From: Leptospira wolffii serovar Khorat str. Khorat-H2
GTDB taxonomy: Bacteria; Spirochaetota; Leptospiria; Leptospirales; Leptospiraceae
Assembly: GCF_000306115.2 (NCBI RefSeq)
Contig: NZ_AKWX02000020.1
Span: 434,001-498,000 of the forward strand
DNA length: 64,000 bases
Direction: 5' to 3'
A model generated the notes under the pieces. That model saw nothing but the letters and a program-made list of their open reading frames with translations. It was not told where the DNA came from and ran no database searches. The position numbers and the translations under genes were made by a program. The stretch's first letter is position 1, and every line of letters begins with the position of its first letter. This document shows, piece after piece, positions 54,350 to 63,497 of this stretch.

Positions 54350-55486
54350 TTAAGACTTGGGCCTATTTAGGAAGCCCACCAACTCTTCATTCTCTTTTCC
54401 TCCCTTCCATAGGAAGCCGTCCAGAATGTAATGGGTGAATTGGGGGAGGAAGAACATAGGCACCAATATGAATTCTAATCCTCTTCCGATTTCCAAAACC
54501 GAGACGGATCGATTTCCGAATATTTCCGCGTGTTCTCTCCAAACAAAAGTATCCCATAACCACTCTTCCGAATATGCGAGAAGAAGTAAGACTCCGACAA
54601 ACGGCAGGATTGCGAGTAGACCTTTGGAGAATGCGGTATAAAAGAAATGGGGGAGATTCTTGCGGCGAAAGTTTCCGTAAGCGTATATTAGCGCTATGTA
54701 AGGAATCCCATGATTTATTACATTCGTAAAAGTGAATGCGAAATCGTCATTTAATAGAACGATTCCAACGTACCATACCGAAGCCGTATTGAAGAGTAAT
54801 AACAGTTTTCCGATCGATATGTATTCTTTACGTATTAGAAGATAGATCTGCGAGAAAGCGTAAAGAACGACCCAAATCCAGAAGAATAGGATCGTTAGTT
54901 CGGCCAGGGACTTTTGTGGAAAGTAGAAGAAGTCGCCTTCCGTAAACCATTCGAACTTTCGGCCTCCGGGCGCCAGATGCCAATAAACTACAGGCAGAAT
55001 CGTGATCGCATAGAGTGTGGCTTTGTCCCAGCTGAAAGAAAGTAGACCTTGGGTTCTTTTTTCTCCGCGTGCGTATAGACTTAAGAATCCGTATTGTTGT
55101 CGGATAAAATGAAAAACGGCTAGGTAGGATACGCAGGTCCAAAATACGGACTTACCGAAAGAATATAAAATGAGCGCCGAAATGAAACAGAATAAGGGAG
55201 TGAGAGTCAATAACGTCTTTCTACGATTCCAGACTTCCCTGTCCCAATAGGCACGAAATAGGGTGGAATAAACATGCGCCACGTCTATACCTGGGATCAA
55301 GGCCAGCCATAACCAAGGAGGCAATGCCTTGCCGTCGGTCCTGGAAGCTCCGGAACTTGGACCGGCATTCGGAAAATCGAAATAGTCCGCGATCAGTACT
55401 AGAATGACCGACAGAATCCCCGGCCCGAGTATCCAGGTAAGATCGAAACGAGCGGAGAAAATCCAAGGTTTCCGATGATCGGTCAT
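54350..55486 (-). CDS. Polytopic membrane protein with intramembrane histidines, unknown function
   Basis: 378 residues, about nine membrane helices. Candidate conserved His positions: DVAHVYSTLFRAYWD (about 69-83), AVFHFIRQQYGFLSLY (about 122-137), NVINHGIPYIALIYAYG (about 253-270) and the C-terminal QFTHYILDGFLWKG (about 352-365). Several polar residues accompany each histidine, as in membrane enzymes binding metal or haem, but I cannot place the family. The stop of the upstream FAD oxidoreductase abuts the start with no gap, so the two are coupled. Confidence 0.75.
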   Translation of the reverse strand: MTDHRKPWIFSARFDLTWILGPGILSVILVLIADYFDFPNAGPSSGASRTDGKALPPWLWLALIPGIDVAHVYSTLFRAYWDREVWNRRKTLLTLTPLFCFISALILYSFGKSVFWTCVSYLAVFHFIRQQYGFLSLYARGEKRTQGLLSFSWDKATLYAITILPVVYWHLAPGGRKFEWFTEGDFFYFPQKSLAELTILFFWIWVVLYAFSQIYLLIRKEYISIGKLLLLFNTASVWYVGIVLLNDDFAFTFTNVINHGIPYIALIYAYGNFRRKNLPHFFYTAFSKGLLAILPFVGVLLLLAYSEEWLWDTFVWREHAEIFGNRSVSVLEIGRGLEFILVPMFFLPQFTHYILDGFLWKGGKENEELVGFLNRPKS

Positions 55487-57094
55487 TTAGGATACCCCTC
55501 GGAAATGTTTCGCTTTTTTGGCGGCTTCGAATCCTCGAGTGAGCGCCTCTTCGAAAATAGAAATACCGCTCAAATCGCAATGAGCGAAATGCAATCCTTC
55601 TTGGGACTGGGAAAGCTTTTCCCTTTCTCCTCCCCAGAGAAATCCGGGAACCGGACGTATCATGGCATGTGCATGGACCATGATATCGATTCGGGATACT
55701 AGGTTTTTGATATCGGGATGCGGACGTTTCAGATCTTCTAAGATCAGTTCTCTCCAATCATTCCAGTTTCGAGGAAGCAGGGACCTTCTGGCCGCAATCG
55801 TATCTTTTCCTCCGAAGGCCTGGTAATAGGTAAGAACGGATTGGGGCCTCTGGGCTCTCAAGTCTTGGTGGGTAGAGACCACGTATCCGAGAGAAGCGCT
55901 CTTGTAGATGACGTTTTCCCAGGCCGGAGGATGTCCCTTGCCTTGAGGCAATTCGTCCACGAATAGATTGGCCACCATCCAAGGAGAATATTCCAGATTT
56001 TGTAAGAAGGTGCTCTTCTCTCCCAATACGTATTTTCTAGTAAAGGAAGGAAGAGCGTATATGACCTGGTCCGCAATATAGGCGGTGTCCTTTCCGGATT
56101 TCAAATCGTAGACGTTGATCTCCCATTTACCGGGAACTTTTCGAATTCTCTCTACCAAGGAAGAAGTGCGGATTTTTTCCTTAGAAGGAGATTTCAAGAG
56201 TTCCATTAAGAATCCGTTCCCTTCCGGCCAGGTAAGAAGAGGGGGGGAATCCTCTTCGTCCCTAAGGCGAGAGCAGAAATAATGCAACCCTGCCCAAGCG
56301 GAAACCGTATCCGAATGACCACCGTAATCGTCCCTGGTGCAATAATCCGCATACCAGAGAATCTCGGGAGAACGAATTCCGGCAGAGATCAAATATTCGG
56401 AAAATGGAATACGATCCAGCTTCAAGATTTCCGGATCTCGAGAAGAGAAATCGACGGGGATGCTGAATGCTTTTTTTCCGTCTCTTCCTATTCTGTTTTG
56501 CCAAGATGATAGAAGTTTACGAAATTCCAGTTCTTGCGAATCCGGTTCCCCTGATCTTCTGGGAACCAGTCCGGCCTGCCATCTTCCCTGGTAGAATAAT
56601 CTTTCGTCCGGATCGAAGCAGAGATATTTTTCGGGATAAATCGGATTTCCGGATGCATCCTTTCCTTCCACAAGTCCGTTCTCTTCCAGAAATTTTCGAA
56701 CTAACACCGTCTCGGGACCTGGTTGGGGAAGATAATGAGCGCCCCATGGATATTTGAGAGAATTGCTTTCGGAGTAGCGGGAATTTCCTCCCGCTTCGTT
56801 TTCCAGATCCAGGAGAATATAATCTCGGATTCCGAACTGAGATAGATAGTATCCGGAGGCTAGCCCTGAGATTCCGGAACCGGCTATGAGTACCTTGGTG
56901 CGGATCGAGTTTCCTTGCGGTCGGAAATCCGATCTGGGCTGCCGAAGTCTATGACCTGCCTCCCGATTCGGGCCTAGGATTTTTCCCTCTACTTTTCTCT
57001 TACCGAATCGAAAGAATCCTCCTACACCGATTAGTAAGGCACAGAATCCGAGTACCGAAAGAAAGATTTTTCTGGAAAAGCGTTCCTCTTGCAT
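55487..57094 (-). CDS. Membrane-anchored FAD-dependent amine-oxidase-like protein
   Basis: 535 residues. An N-terminal basic stretch and one membrane helix (about 10-29) place the enzyme in the membrane or periplasm. The FAD Rossmann motif VLIAGSGISGLASGYYL lies at about 68-84, then GGNSRY. A distinctive CTRDDYGGHSDTVSAWAG-type segment (about 236-255) and a C-terminal AHCDLSG FAD-binding end occur. The fold is that of the amine oxidase/protoporphyrinogen/carotene oxidoreductase superfamily. The substrate is unknown. The polytopic histidine protein follows immediately. Confidence 0.85.
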   Translation of the reverse strand: MQEERFSRKIFLSVLGFCALLIGVGGFFRFGKRKVEGKILGPNREAGHRLRQPRSDFRPQGNSIRTKVLIAGSGISGLASGYYLSQFGIRDYILLDLENEAGGNSRYSESNSLKYPWGAHYLPQPGPETVLVRKFLEENGLVEGKDASGNPIYPEKYLCFDPDERLFYQGRWQAGLVPRRSGEPDSQELEFRKLLSSWQNRIGRDGKKAFSIPVDFSSRDPEILKLDRIPFSEYLISAGIRSPEILWYADYCTRDDYGGHSDTVSAWAGLHYFCSRLRDEEDSPPLLTWPEGNGFLMELLKSPSKEKIRTSSLVERIRKVPGKWEINVYDLKSGKDTAYIADQVIYALPSFTRKYVLGEKSTFLQNLEYSPWMVANLFVDELPQGKGHPPAWENVIYKSASLGYVVSTHQDLRAQRPQSVLTYYQAFGGKDTIAARRSLLPRNWNDWRELILEDLKRPHPDIKNLVSRIDIMVHAHAMIRPVPGFLWGGEREKLSQSQEGLHFAHCDLSGISIFEEALTRGFEAAKKAKHFRGVS

Positions 57095-57205
57095 AGGGCG
57101 AATCGAAGATTATTCGGGCTCGAAGAAGAGGCAAGGAAAAAGAGAAAGGATAATCACGATCCGCATTCTCCTTGGCTTTCCGACACGGATTCGGAATGTA
57201 TTCCT

Positions 57206-57964
57206 ATGGCTCTTCTTTTGGATTTAGATAACACTCTTTTCGATTCGACTTCGATCTACGAGGCCACAGTCAAGCGATTGGAGACGCAAGCAAAGGCGTT
57301 AGGCTTTTCTTCCTCCTCCGAATTTCGGAAAGCTTATGAGTCCGCAAGAAAAGAAGTCAAACTCGCCCTTCCTAATAACCCTGTGAATCGTCTGCGATTC
57401 TTGTATTTTAAGAAACTAACCGAAGGCGTTTTCGGCCGAACGAATCCTTCTCTGATTTTGAAATTAGACTCGTTGTACTTTCGTTTCTTCTTGAACGGGA
57501 TTCGGGAATGGAAGAAAAAGAACGCCAAGGATTTCGGAAGAATTTTGAAGCTCCTCAAGGAACTGCAGGAAATCCAGGACTTGGTATTTATCACTAACGA
57601 ATCTCTACGCACTCAGGTCCTGAAACTTTCTGTGTTACTCCCCAAGGATATAAAATATCGGATGGTGACCTCCGAAGAAATCGGAGAAGAAAAACCTTCT
57701 CCTTTGATGTTCCAAAAAGCTTTGGAAGGAGCTAAGGGAGAAAATTCTTATCTGATCGGAGATTCCTTAGAAGACGATATCCGTGGGGCCCTGGGAGTCG
57801 GAGTGCAGGCGTTCCATATATCAAAACCTATCGATTCCGGTAAGAAAAAGACCGTAACCCTCCAGAAGAAAAAATTAGAAGGCCGAGAATACTGGACCTC
57901 ACCGGATCTGGTCTCCGCCTTGAACTATATTTTGAGTATAGAAAAAGGCTCGGTTATATCCTAG
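57206..57964 (+). CDS. HAD-superfamily hydrolase (class I cap)
   Basis: 252 residues from the ATG at 57206, chosen because it opens directly on the nucleophile motif LLLDLDNTLFDS (Asp6, Asp8). Motif II Thr in VFITNES, motif III Lys in EKPSPL and motif IV GDSLEDDIRGA follow. A helical cap lies between. The layout matches pyrimidine 5'-nucleotidases and phosphoglycolate phosphatases. An in-frame start at 57089 overlaps the divergent gene and has no signal of being used. A convergent methyltransferase gene ends 14 bases later. Confidence 0.85.
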   Translation: MALLLDLDNTLFDSTSIYEATVKRLETQAKALGFSSSSEFRKAYESARKEVKLALPNNPVNRLRFLYFKKLTEGVFGRTNPSLILKLDSLYFRFFLNGIREWKKKNAKDFGRILKLLKELQEIQDLVFITNESLRTQVLKLSVLLPKDIKYRMVTSEEIGEEKPSPLMFQKALEGAKGENSYLIGDSLEDDIRGALGVGVQAFHISKPIDSGKKKTVTLQKKKLEGREYWTSPDLVSALNYILSIEKGSVIS

Positions 57965-57978
57965 GATCGAAAAGGACC

Positions 57979-58839
57979 TTATTTCTTTTTCAGAAGTGCG
58001 AAAAGGGTAAGATTCAGATTTATCTTTTTAAAGGTGAGATACCAAAGAATTAAGGTTCCATAATAGAATGCTTTCTTTAACAAGATCCCTAATTTAGCTT
58101 TAGGACCTGAAATTCCCGAAACGGAAGCGATCGGTTTTAAGATGGAAAATTCCACGGAGGAAAATCCGCATTGCTCCGCTAATAGACCCAAGGTCTTTTC
58201 GGTGTAATCGTTGATATGATCCTTAGCTTCCAGGTAATGTCCGCCCGGTTGCATTCCTTTCAGGGCCACTTTTAATTTAGCCTTGAATAACTGAACGGGG
58301 AAATTCGGGGTCTGTACGAATAAGAATCCGCCTGGCTTTAAAAGTCCGAACAGATATTGTATCAGGCTATGAGGTTTCGGGATATGTTCTATCACGTCCC
58401 AAAGAGTGATGATATCGAAGCTTTCTTTCGGGAGTCCGCTGTCTTGCACGATTCCGGGAAATACCTGTTTTAGACCGTTCTTCTCTCTTGCGAATTTTAC
58501 CGCTTTCTCCGAGATCTCGTATCCTACCGCTTCCCAACCCGGGCGTGTGGTTCCGATAGTCTTAACGAAGAATCCGAGCCCGCAACCTACGTCCAAAATT
58601 CTACCCTTTGGAGCGGAAAGAAATTTGCCTATGAAGTCTTTATAGATCTCTCTGTGAGCGACATCCCACCAGTCTAAATCGTATCCGGCTTCGTCGTCCC
58701 AGTAACCTTCGTAATGCTCCTCTTGTTCGTACGTGGAGAATGCGTGACTGCAATTCAGGCAGCGCACGATAGGTATTCCGTTTTCGACGAATAAGGTTTT
58801 ATTGTTTTGGCTGCCGCAGAGGTAACAGGTCTGGTTCAA
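57979..58839 (-). CDS. Zinc-ribbon class I SAM-dependent methyltransferase
   Basis: 286 residues. An N-terminal zinc ribbon (Cys5, Cys8, Cys27, Cys30) precedes a Rossmann SAM domain with ILDVGCGLGF (81-90), a VIEHIPKP loop (about 150-157) and a C-terminal hydrophobic stretch (about 262-286) that may touch the membrane. Such proteins methylate sugars or small molecules in surface-polysaccharide loci. It is single, with a 232-base gap to dapF. Confidence 0.88.
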   Translation of the reverse strand: MNQTCYLCGSQNNKTLFVENGIPIVRCLNCSHAFSTYEQEEHYEGYWDDEAGYDLDWWDVAHREIYKDFIGKFLSAPKGRILDVGCGLGFFVKTIGTTRPGWEAVGYEISEKAVKFAREKNGLKQVFPGIVQDSGLPKESFDIITLWDVIEHIPKPHSLIQYLFGLLKPGGFLFVQTPNFPVQLFKAKLKVALKGMQPGGHYLEAKDHINDYTEKTLGLLAEQCGFSSVEFSILKPIASVSGISGPKAKLGILLKKAFYYGTLILWYLTFKKINLNLTLFALLKKK

Positions 58840-59071
58840 AGCGAGTTCCGTTTAGATGATAGTTTATAGTCCGTCCCAAGACTTAGATTATCGATCAGTA
58901 TTCCGGTCTCGGACTCCAAGATCCTTTACCTTTCGGGGACAGGCTCTTATCCTTTTGGGCGAGTCTTTAAATTCCAGTAAAAAACGAAATAGTTTCGGGC
59001 CTTTTTGGATTTTCCAAGGAAGCGGTCGTTGGAAGCATGGAACTATACTCTCGTTGTATTAGGAGATTTGT

Positions 59072-59941
59072 TTGGCTAAAGTACATTTTACCAAGATGGA
59101 AGGAATCGGGAACGATTACGTTTATATCGACGCGACTCAGGACGATCTTCGCTTAAGTCCCGAACAGATCAGTAAATTATCCGATCGGAATTTCGGAATC
59201 GGAGGAGACGGAGTCATATTCATTCGTTCTTCCAAGACCGGTGATTTCCAAATGGATATGTACAATGCGGACGGTTCTTCTTCTGAGATGTGCGGAAACG
59301 GAATCCGTTGCGTGGGAAAATTCGTCTACGACCATGGCCTTACGAATAAGAAACAACCCAAGATAGAAACCGGTGCAGGAGTTTTGGAACTCGATCTGCA
59401 AGTCGGCGGAAGCGGTAAGGTGGAGCAAGTTTCCGTAGATATGGGAAAACCGATCTTGGTCCCTTCTCTCATTCCTGTGAAATGGGAGAATGAGAATCCG
59501 ATTCTAGAACAACCTCTTTCTTTTTTAAGTAAACTGCCGGGCTATTCTTCCTACAATCTGAAGTTCAGCGCAGTAAGTATGGGCAATCCTCATTGCATCA
59601 TCTATGTGGAAGATCCGGACCAATTTCCGGTTAGAGAGATCGGACCCCTGATCGAAAATTATACGGAGCTATTTCCTCGCAGAGTGAATGTTGAATTCGT
59701 TTCTCTTCGTGGTAAAGACCATCTTTACCAAAGAACCTGGGAAAGAGGCGCCGGAGAAACTCTCGCATGCGGAACGGGGGCTTGTTCGGTCATGACTGCA
59801 TCCCATTTGAACGGTAAGACAGGTAAAGACGTTCGGATCGATCTAAGGGGCGGGAGCTTAAGAGTGCAATGGCTCGAATCCGGACATGTACTCATGACCG
59901 GACCCGCTACCGAGGTATTTAGCGGAGTCGTGGAAGTCTAA
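59072..59941 (+). CDS. dapF: Diaminopimelate epimerase
   Basis: 289 residues from a TTG with AGGAGA 5 bases upstream. Interconverts LL- and meso-diaminopimelate for lysine and peptidoglycan. The two catalytic Cys are in EMCGNGIRC (Cys74) and [10 protein letters not shown] (about 233). Other family motifs: [10 protein letters not shown] and FGIGGDG. The 3' end overlaps the convergent acyltransferase gene by 4 bases. Confidence 0.96.
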   Translation: MAKVHFTKMEGIGNDYVYIDATQDDLRLSPEQISKLSDRNFGIGGDGVIFIRSSKTGDFQMDMYNADGSSSEMCGNGIRCVGKFVYDHGLTNKKQPKIETGAGVLELDLQVGGSGKVEQVSVDMGKPILVPSLIPVKWENENPILEQPLSFLSKLPGYSSYNLKFSAVSMGNPHCIIYVEDPDQFPVREIGPLIENYTELFPRRVNVEFVSLRGKDHLYQRTWERGAGETLACGTGACSVMTASHLNGKTGKDVRIDLRGGSLRVQWLESGHVLMTGPATEVFSGVVEV

Positions 59942-60648
59942 GCTTCCGCGTACTGCCCTTCCTGCAAAGAAATCATCCGGCTTCTTACCACATCGGAGAG
60001 TTGCTTCATATTCTCCTCTAACGAGCCGGAGAGAAATTCTCTGTGATCTACTTTTTCTCCGTAGATCACCTTTACCTTTTTGTAAATCGATCGTTTCTTG
60101 ATATCGCATACTTCTTTGGGCATTCCCATAAAACTGCGAACGATAGGAGGTATAGGTATATCCGAATAGGATTCCTCTACCGGAATGATGACTGAAGGTA
60201 GGATATCCACCTTATTGCGTATGGAAAAAGCAGCAAATCCGCTATGGAAGTTCACCATGCCGGACTTGAAATCGTTTTTGACCATGTAATCGTGGCCTTC
60301 CGGAAAGATACCCAGGGTCTCGCCTTTCTTAAAGACTTGTTGGATCATCTTGATAGAACCGATGGAGATATTTCCATCTATCGACATCGGGATCCCTCCG
60401 GCGATCTTTGCCAGATCCTTGAATATAGGGATGCGAAATGTATATTCTGCTGCGATCCAAGAAATGAATCGGGGAAATGTATAGGAGAGAATGAACGGAT
60501 CCATGTCCGATCTATGATTGCAGGTTAGAATCAACTTTCCGCTTGGAACGATATTCTCGGTTCCGTACGCGCTGATATTCACCGCCAACCCGATGAAAGG
60601 GGCGACGAAATTTTTGATTCTAAGATACGTTTTAGATTCTTTCTCCAC
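59938..60648 (-). CDS. 1-acyl-glycerol-3-phosphate acyltransferase-like (PlsC family)
   Basis: 236 residues. The acyltransferase HX4D motif is NHRSDMD (His45, Asp50) and the FPEGHDY block (about 116-122) is the glycerophosphate-binding motif. A hydrophobic N-terminal segment and an [10 protein letters not shown] stretch suggest membrane association. It should acylate lysophosphatidic acid or a related lipid. Confidence 0.9.
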   Translation of the reverse strand: MEKESKTYLRIKNFVAPFIGLAVNISAYGTENIVPSGKLILTCNHRSDMDPFILSYTFPRFISWIAAEYTFRIPIFKDLAKIAGGIPMSIDGNISIGSIKMIQQVFKKGETLGIFPEGHDYMVKNDFKSGMVNFHSGFAAFSIRNKVDILPSVIIPVEESYSDIPIPPIVRSFMGMPKEVCDIKKRSIYKKVKVIYGEKVDHREFLSGSLEENMKQLSDVVRSRMISLQEGQYAEA

Positions 60649-60669
60649 GCTCAGAAACCTCTCGGCGAA

Positions 60670-60951
60670 CTACTCTCCTAAGAAAACGCTCCACCATTTT
60701 TTGTTTTGGCTACTCGGTTGAGGAGGAGAATCGCTATCCCTGGAAGAAAGATTGCCTTCCTGTCTGGGGCGACTCATTTCTCTGTGCTTGCGCTTCGGTT
60801 GGACGTTCAGAAGATTTTTTTTGATCTCTTCGTATTCCTTGGATGCGCTCGAGTTAGAGCGGATATAATTTCGTATTTCATCCCATTCGGGATCGTGTTC
60901 ATTGCCGTAAGCGGCGTAATTGAACAGATCGATTTGATCGAAATCAGGCAT
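60670..60951 (-). CDS. Hypothetical acidic protein
   Basis: 93 residues from the ATG at 60951, which has AAGGA upstream; a longer in-frame start has none. It opens with PDFDQIDLFNYAAYGNEHDPEW and has a polar, Ser/Pro/Gln-rich C-terminus ending in KKWWSVFLGE. No domain recognised. It precedes the PlsC-like gene by 21 bases in the same direction. Confidence 0.6.
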   Translation of the reverse strand: MPDFDQIDLFNYAAYGNEHDPEWDEIRNYIRSNSSASKEYEEIKKNLLNVQPKRKHREMSRPRQEGNLSSRDSDSPPQPSSQNKKWWSVFLGE

Positions 60952-61158
60952 ACTATTCCTTTTCCGTTGATAGGAAGTCCAAAATGGATCGCACAGGACT
61001 GCGGTTGGGAAGTCCGTTCGAACCTTTCGCATGTTTGCCCGGGAAAATACTATGGCAACAGTTTTCGTAAATTTCAAACCGGATTTTCCGGATCGGATTT
61101 TAAAAAATCCGAAAGAGAGAACTGAATTTGAAGCTTCCATTTTCCGAATCTATAAAAC

Positions 61159-61344
61159 ATGGAGAGAGAGAATCTCCCTCAACTAAACAGACATAATTTC
61201 CAAGAAACGGAAGATCAGAAAGAAATCGGTACGGCGAAAAATCGGGGGAGAGTGATTCCTTTTCCTTCTCCCCCCGGACGGAATTTAAAAAAAATCCGGG
61301 AATTGTACGAAACCCTTTTCGATCCCAAGAAAGCATCGGACTAA
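61159..61344 (+). CDS. Possible small protein
   Basis: 61 residues, charged, with RVIPFPSPPGRNLKKIRELYETLF near the C-terminus. No ribosome-binding site before the ATG, though TATAAA is near. It lies alone in a gap between two minus-strand genes. Could be real or chance. Confidence 0.3.
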   Translation: MERENLPQLNRHNFQETEDQKEIGTAKNRGRVIPFPSPPGRNLKKIRELYETLFDPKKASD

Positions 61345-61355
61345 GAGGGAAATTT

Positions 61356-61856
61356 CTAGGTTTTGAAAAGAGACCGGAGGTTTTCTAGATATGCCCGGCT
61401 CTCCGGATCGTTCTCCGGTGGGGCCCAAGAGGCGAACTCTTTATCGGTCTTAGGATCGTAAGGACCGGACTTTCCCTCGAAGCAAATGCAGGCTTCGGAG
61501 AGACAAACCAGAGAATGATACACTCCCGGACTTAGATCGATTCCGTACACGGGGCCGTCGGAAGAAAGAAGATGGGTTTCTTTGATATTTCCGTCTTCTT
61601 CGAATAGTATGAAGCCCAGACTTCCTTTTAGAACTAGAAAAGTTTCCGGCTTAGGCGGAGACTTATGCCGGTGGGCTTGCACATAGGTTTCCTTGGTGAG
61701 TACGTTCAGGAACCTTTGGTACGGTTCCTGGAGTTCGTGAAAGTTATGATTGGTTCTTCCTCGAGCCGAAGAAGAGGCTTGGGGCAGGAGTCTTTCGAAT
61801 AACTCCTGATCGATGAGTTGTTTAACCGGTCGGGAGGAGTTGTAACTGCTGTTCAC
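61356..61856 (-). CDS. WbuC-family cupin
   Basis: 166 residues, single cupin barrel. The AHRHKSPPKPETFLVLKGS block and SPGVYHSLV block carry the three or four His/Glu metal ligands. The family is linked to O-antigen or surface-glycan loci and is uncharacterised enzymatically. Its start lies 35 bases inside the upstream BFD-type gene. Confidence 0.85.
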   Translation of the reverse strand: MNSSYNSSRPVKQLIDQELFERLLPQASSSARGRTNHNFHELQEPYQRFLNVLTKETYVQAHRHKSPPKPETFLVLKGSLGFILFEEDGNIKETHLLSSDGPVYGIDLSPGVYHSLVCLSEACICFEGKSGPYDPKTDKEFASWAPPENDPESRAYLENLRSLFKT

Positions 61857-62001
61857 AATAGGCTACCAAGTAGTCTTTGCAGGCAGTGCAGGTTTCCGCA
61901 GCCCCGCAGGCTTGAACTACTTCTCGGTAATCTTTTCCTTCTTGTTTTGCAGTCTCTACGATTTTTTCAAAGGTGACTTGAGCGCAGTGGCACTTTTCCA
62001 T
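61822..62001 (-). CDS. Bacterioferritin-associated-ferredoxin-like [2Fe-2S] protein
   Basis: 59 residues from the ATG at 62001; a TTG at 62013 is an alternative. The cysteine spacing Cys4-x-Cys6-x31-Cys38-x2-Cys41 is the exact BFD-type [2Fe-2S] pattern. Such proteins move electrons, for example to release iron from bacterioferritin. It overlaps the WbuC cupin gene by 35 bases. Confidence 0.8.
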   Translation of the reverse strand: MEKCHCAQVTFEKIVETAKQEGKDYREVVQACGAAETCTACKDYLVAYCEQQLQLLPTG

Positions 62002-62087
62002 TTGGATTCCCAACTCTTGTATCTATGACTATCGTTTTTGAGACTCAGTATTAAAGTCAAGTTTTCTGAGAAGAATTCTTTCAGAAA

Positions 62088-62294
62088 TTATAACCCTTTA
62101 AGGGACATAATGTAGTAATTCCAAATCGGCCTGCGGAAGAGACCGTAGCGATATACTGCGATGCGCCGAAGCATTTTATAAGGATTCTCGGACCAGAAAT
62201 ATTCGTTTTGGTGCTTCGCAGATACAAGCGGAGGGCTCGGTTCTCGCTTAGCGAGAATCCGCCATCGGTATTTTAGAATAAGGGAAGAAGAAGT
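62088..62294 (-). other. Intergenic stretch downstream of tRNA-Arg with low stop density in two frames
   Basis: From the CCA end of tRNA-Arg, two overlapping minus-strand frames stay open for about 65-70 codons, ending at TAA (62088) and TGA (62081). One gives aromatic, protein-like text including EYFWSENPYKMLRR and FRRPIWNYYIMSLKGL; only ATG at the last 28 codons fits. There are two dyads: TTCTCGC/GCGAGAA (62241-62257) and CCCTT-T-AAGGG (62094-62104). Possibly a dead gene or repeated element next to a tRNA. Confidence 0.3.
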
Positions 62295-62371
<77 letters not shown>

Positions 62372-62378
62372 GGATTTG

Positions 62379-62810
62379 CTAAAACAGCCACTTCTCCAAA
62401 CGAACCAGATGTTCTTGGGGAAGTTTCGGGACCAGTTTTTTTCCCTTGGTGTAATTGTATAGCAGGAAACCGGACAGGCCTAGATAGATCCCTATGCCGG
62501 AGAGATGAGCTATATTTGCCAACCAAGGCCCCGCTAGAGGTATCCAAGATAAGATCCAGGAAAGGAATAGAAATGCGATAAAGTATAGAACGTTTAGAAG
62601 AGATAGTTTAGAGTATTTGAAAATCTCGGGATTCTTATCGAAGAAGGTAAATCCGAGTAACCAATTTCCGAAGAGAGGAAGGGTCACTAGATACACCCTG
62701 AATCTCTCCGTCCGAGAAAATTCCAGTGCCTGTTTCCAATATGGAGAAAGGAATCCCCAGGCCTTAGCCTTGAGTTCCGCGAATCTTGCTGAGTATTTTT
62801 CGAACTTCAT
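62379..62810 (-). CDS. Small membrane protein (second of a related pair)
   Basis: 143 residues, about three membrane segments, hydrophobic core near LSLLNVLYFIAFLFLSWILSW. Charged N-terminus (KFEKYSARFAELKAKAW). It overlaps the upstream membrane gene by 47 bases in another frame and ends 8 bases before tRNA-Arg. It looks like a distant DUF4870-type relative of its neighbour. Confidence 0.7.
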   Translation of the reverse strand: MKFEKYSARFAELKAKAWGFLSPYWKQALEFSRTERFRVYLVTLPLFGNWLLGFTFFDKNPEIFKYSKLSLLNVLYFIAFLFLSWILSWIPLAGPWLANIAHLSGIGIYLGLSGFLLYNYTKGKKLVPKLPQEHLVRLEKWLF

Positions 62811-63210
62811 GCTCTATTTCCGGAAATAAGGGTAAAACGAATAATTTCCCTTGGTATGCTTGGAAGGCTCCTAGGATTCCGTAACCGAGTAGCGCCAACC
62901 AAGCCACATAATCGATGAAATCGGTGACCACTGGATTTGCGTGAATCCATTTTAAGATCGTACTTAAAATAGGGAATTCTCTCAGGAACCAAACGACTAA
63001 ATGTAGGAATACGAAACCAGAATTCAATTTGATGGCTTGTATCGCGTGGAATTTACAGATCTCTTGGTTTTTTCTGAAAAACCAGGGAAGGATCCATCCT
63101 ACGAAAGGGATATAAGAAATCGCTGCGAATAGATTCGGGTATTCGTCCCCTTCTAAAACGCGCTTTGTCTCTTCCAGGAATTCCCGGGCGTTGAATCTCT
63201 GGTCGGACAT
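62764..63210 (-). CDS. Small membrane protein, DUF4870-like
   Basis: 148 residues, about three membrane segments. FAAISYIPFVGWILPWFFRKN and ICKFHAIQAIKLN match the pattern of the DUF4870 family (a polar FHAxQA-type motif after the second helix). Between tRNA-Ser(GCU) and the second membrane gene. Confidence 0.75.
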   Translation of the reverse strand: MSDQRFNAREFLEETKRVLEGDEYPNLFAAISYIPFVGWILPWFFRKNQEICKFHAIQAIKLNSGFVFLHLVVWFLREFPILSTILKWIHANPVVTDFIDYVAWLALLGYGILGAFQAYQGKLFVLPLFPEIEHEVRKILSKIRGTQG

Positions 63211-63253
63211 GTTTCTTAATTCCTGAGATCAGGTGGGGGTAGTTGGGAACTTT

Positions 63254-63342
<89 letters not shown>

Positions 63343-63357
63343 AATATTGTTCCATTC

Positions 63358-63443
<86 letters not shown>

Positions 63444-63454
63444 GGTTAAGGATT

Positions 63455-63485
63455 ACTTTACTGACAGGAAGGGGGACCCTGTCAA
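63455..63485 (-). promoter_or_regulatory. tRNA promoter with overlapping inverted repeat
   Basis: On the minus strand a perfect TTGACA (63480-63485) is followed after 19 bases by TAAAGT. The repeat TGACAGG/CCTGTCA (63462-63468, 63478-63484) covers the -35 hexamer. Confidence 0.45.
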
Positions 63486-63497
63486 GGTGATTTACCT

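Noticed and set aside
55221..55757. Minus-strand frame of 178 residues spanning the FAD/membrane gene junction
   Set aside because: Arg/Ser-rich off-frame read over two well supported genes.
58856..59062. Plus-strand frame of 68 residues in the gap before dapF
   Set aside because: No ribosome-binding site, random-looking composition; the gap more likely holds the dapF leader.
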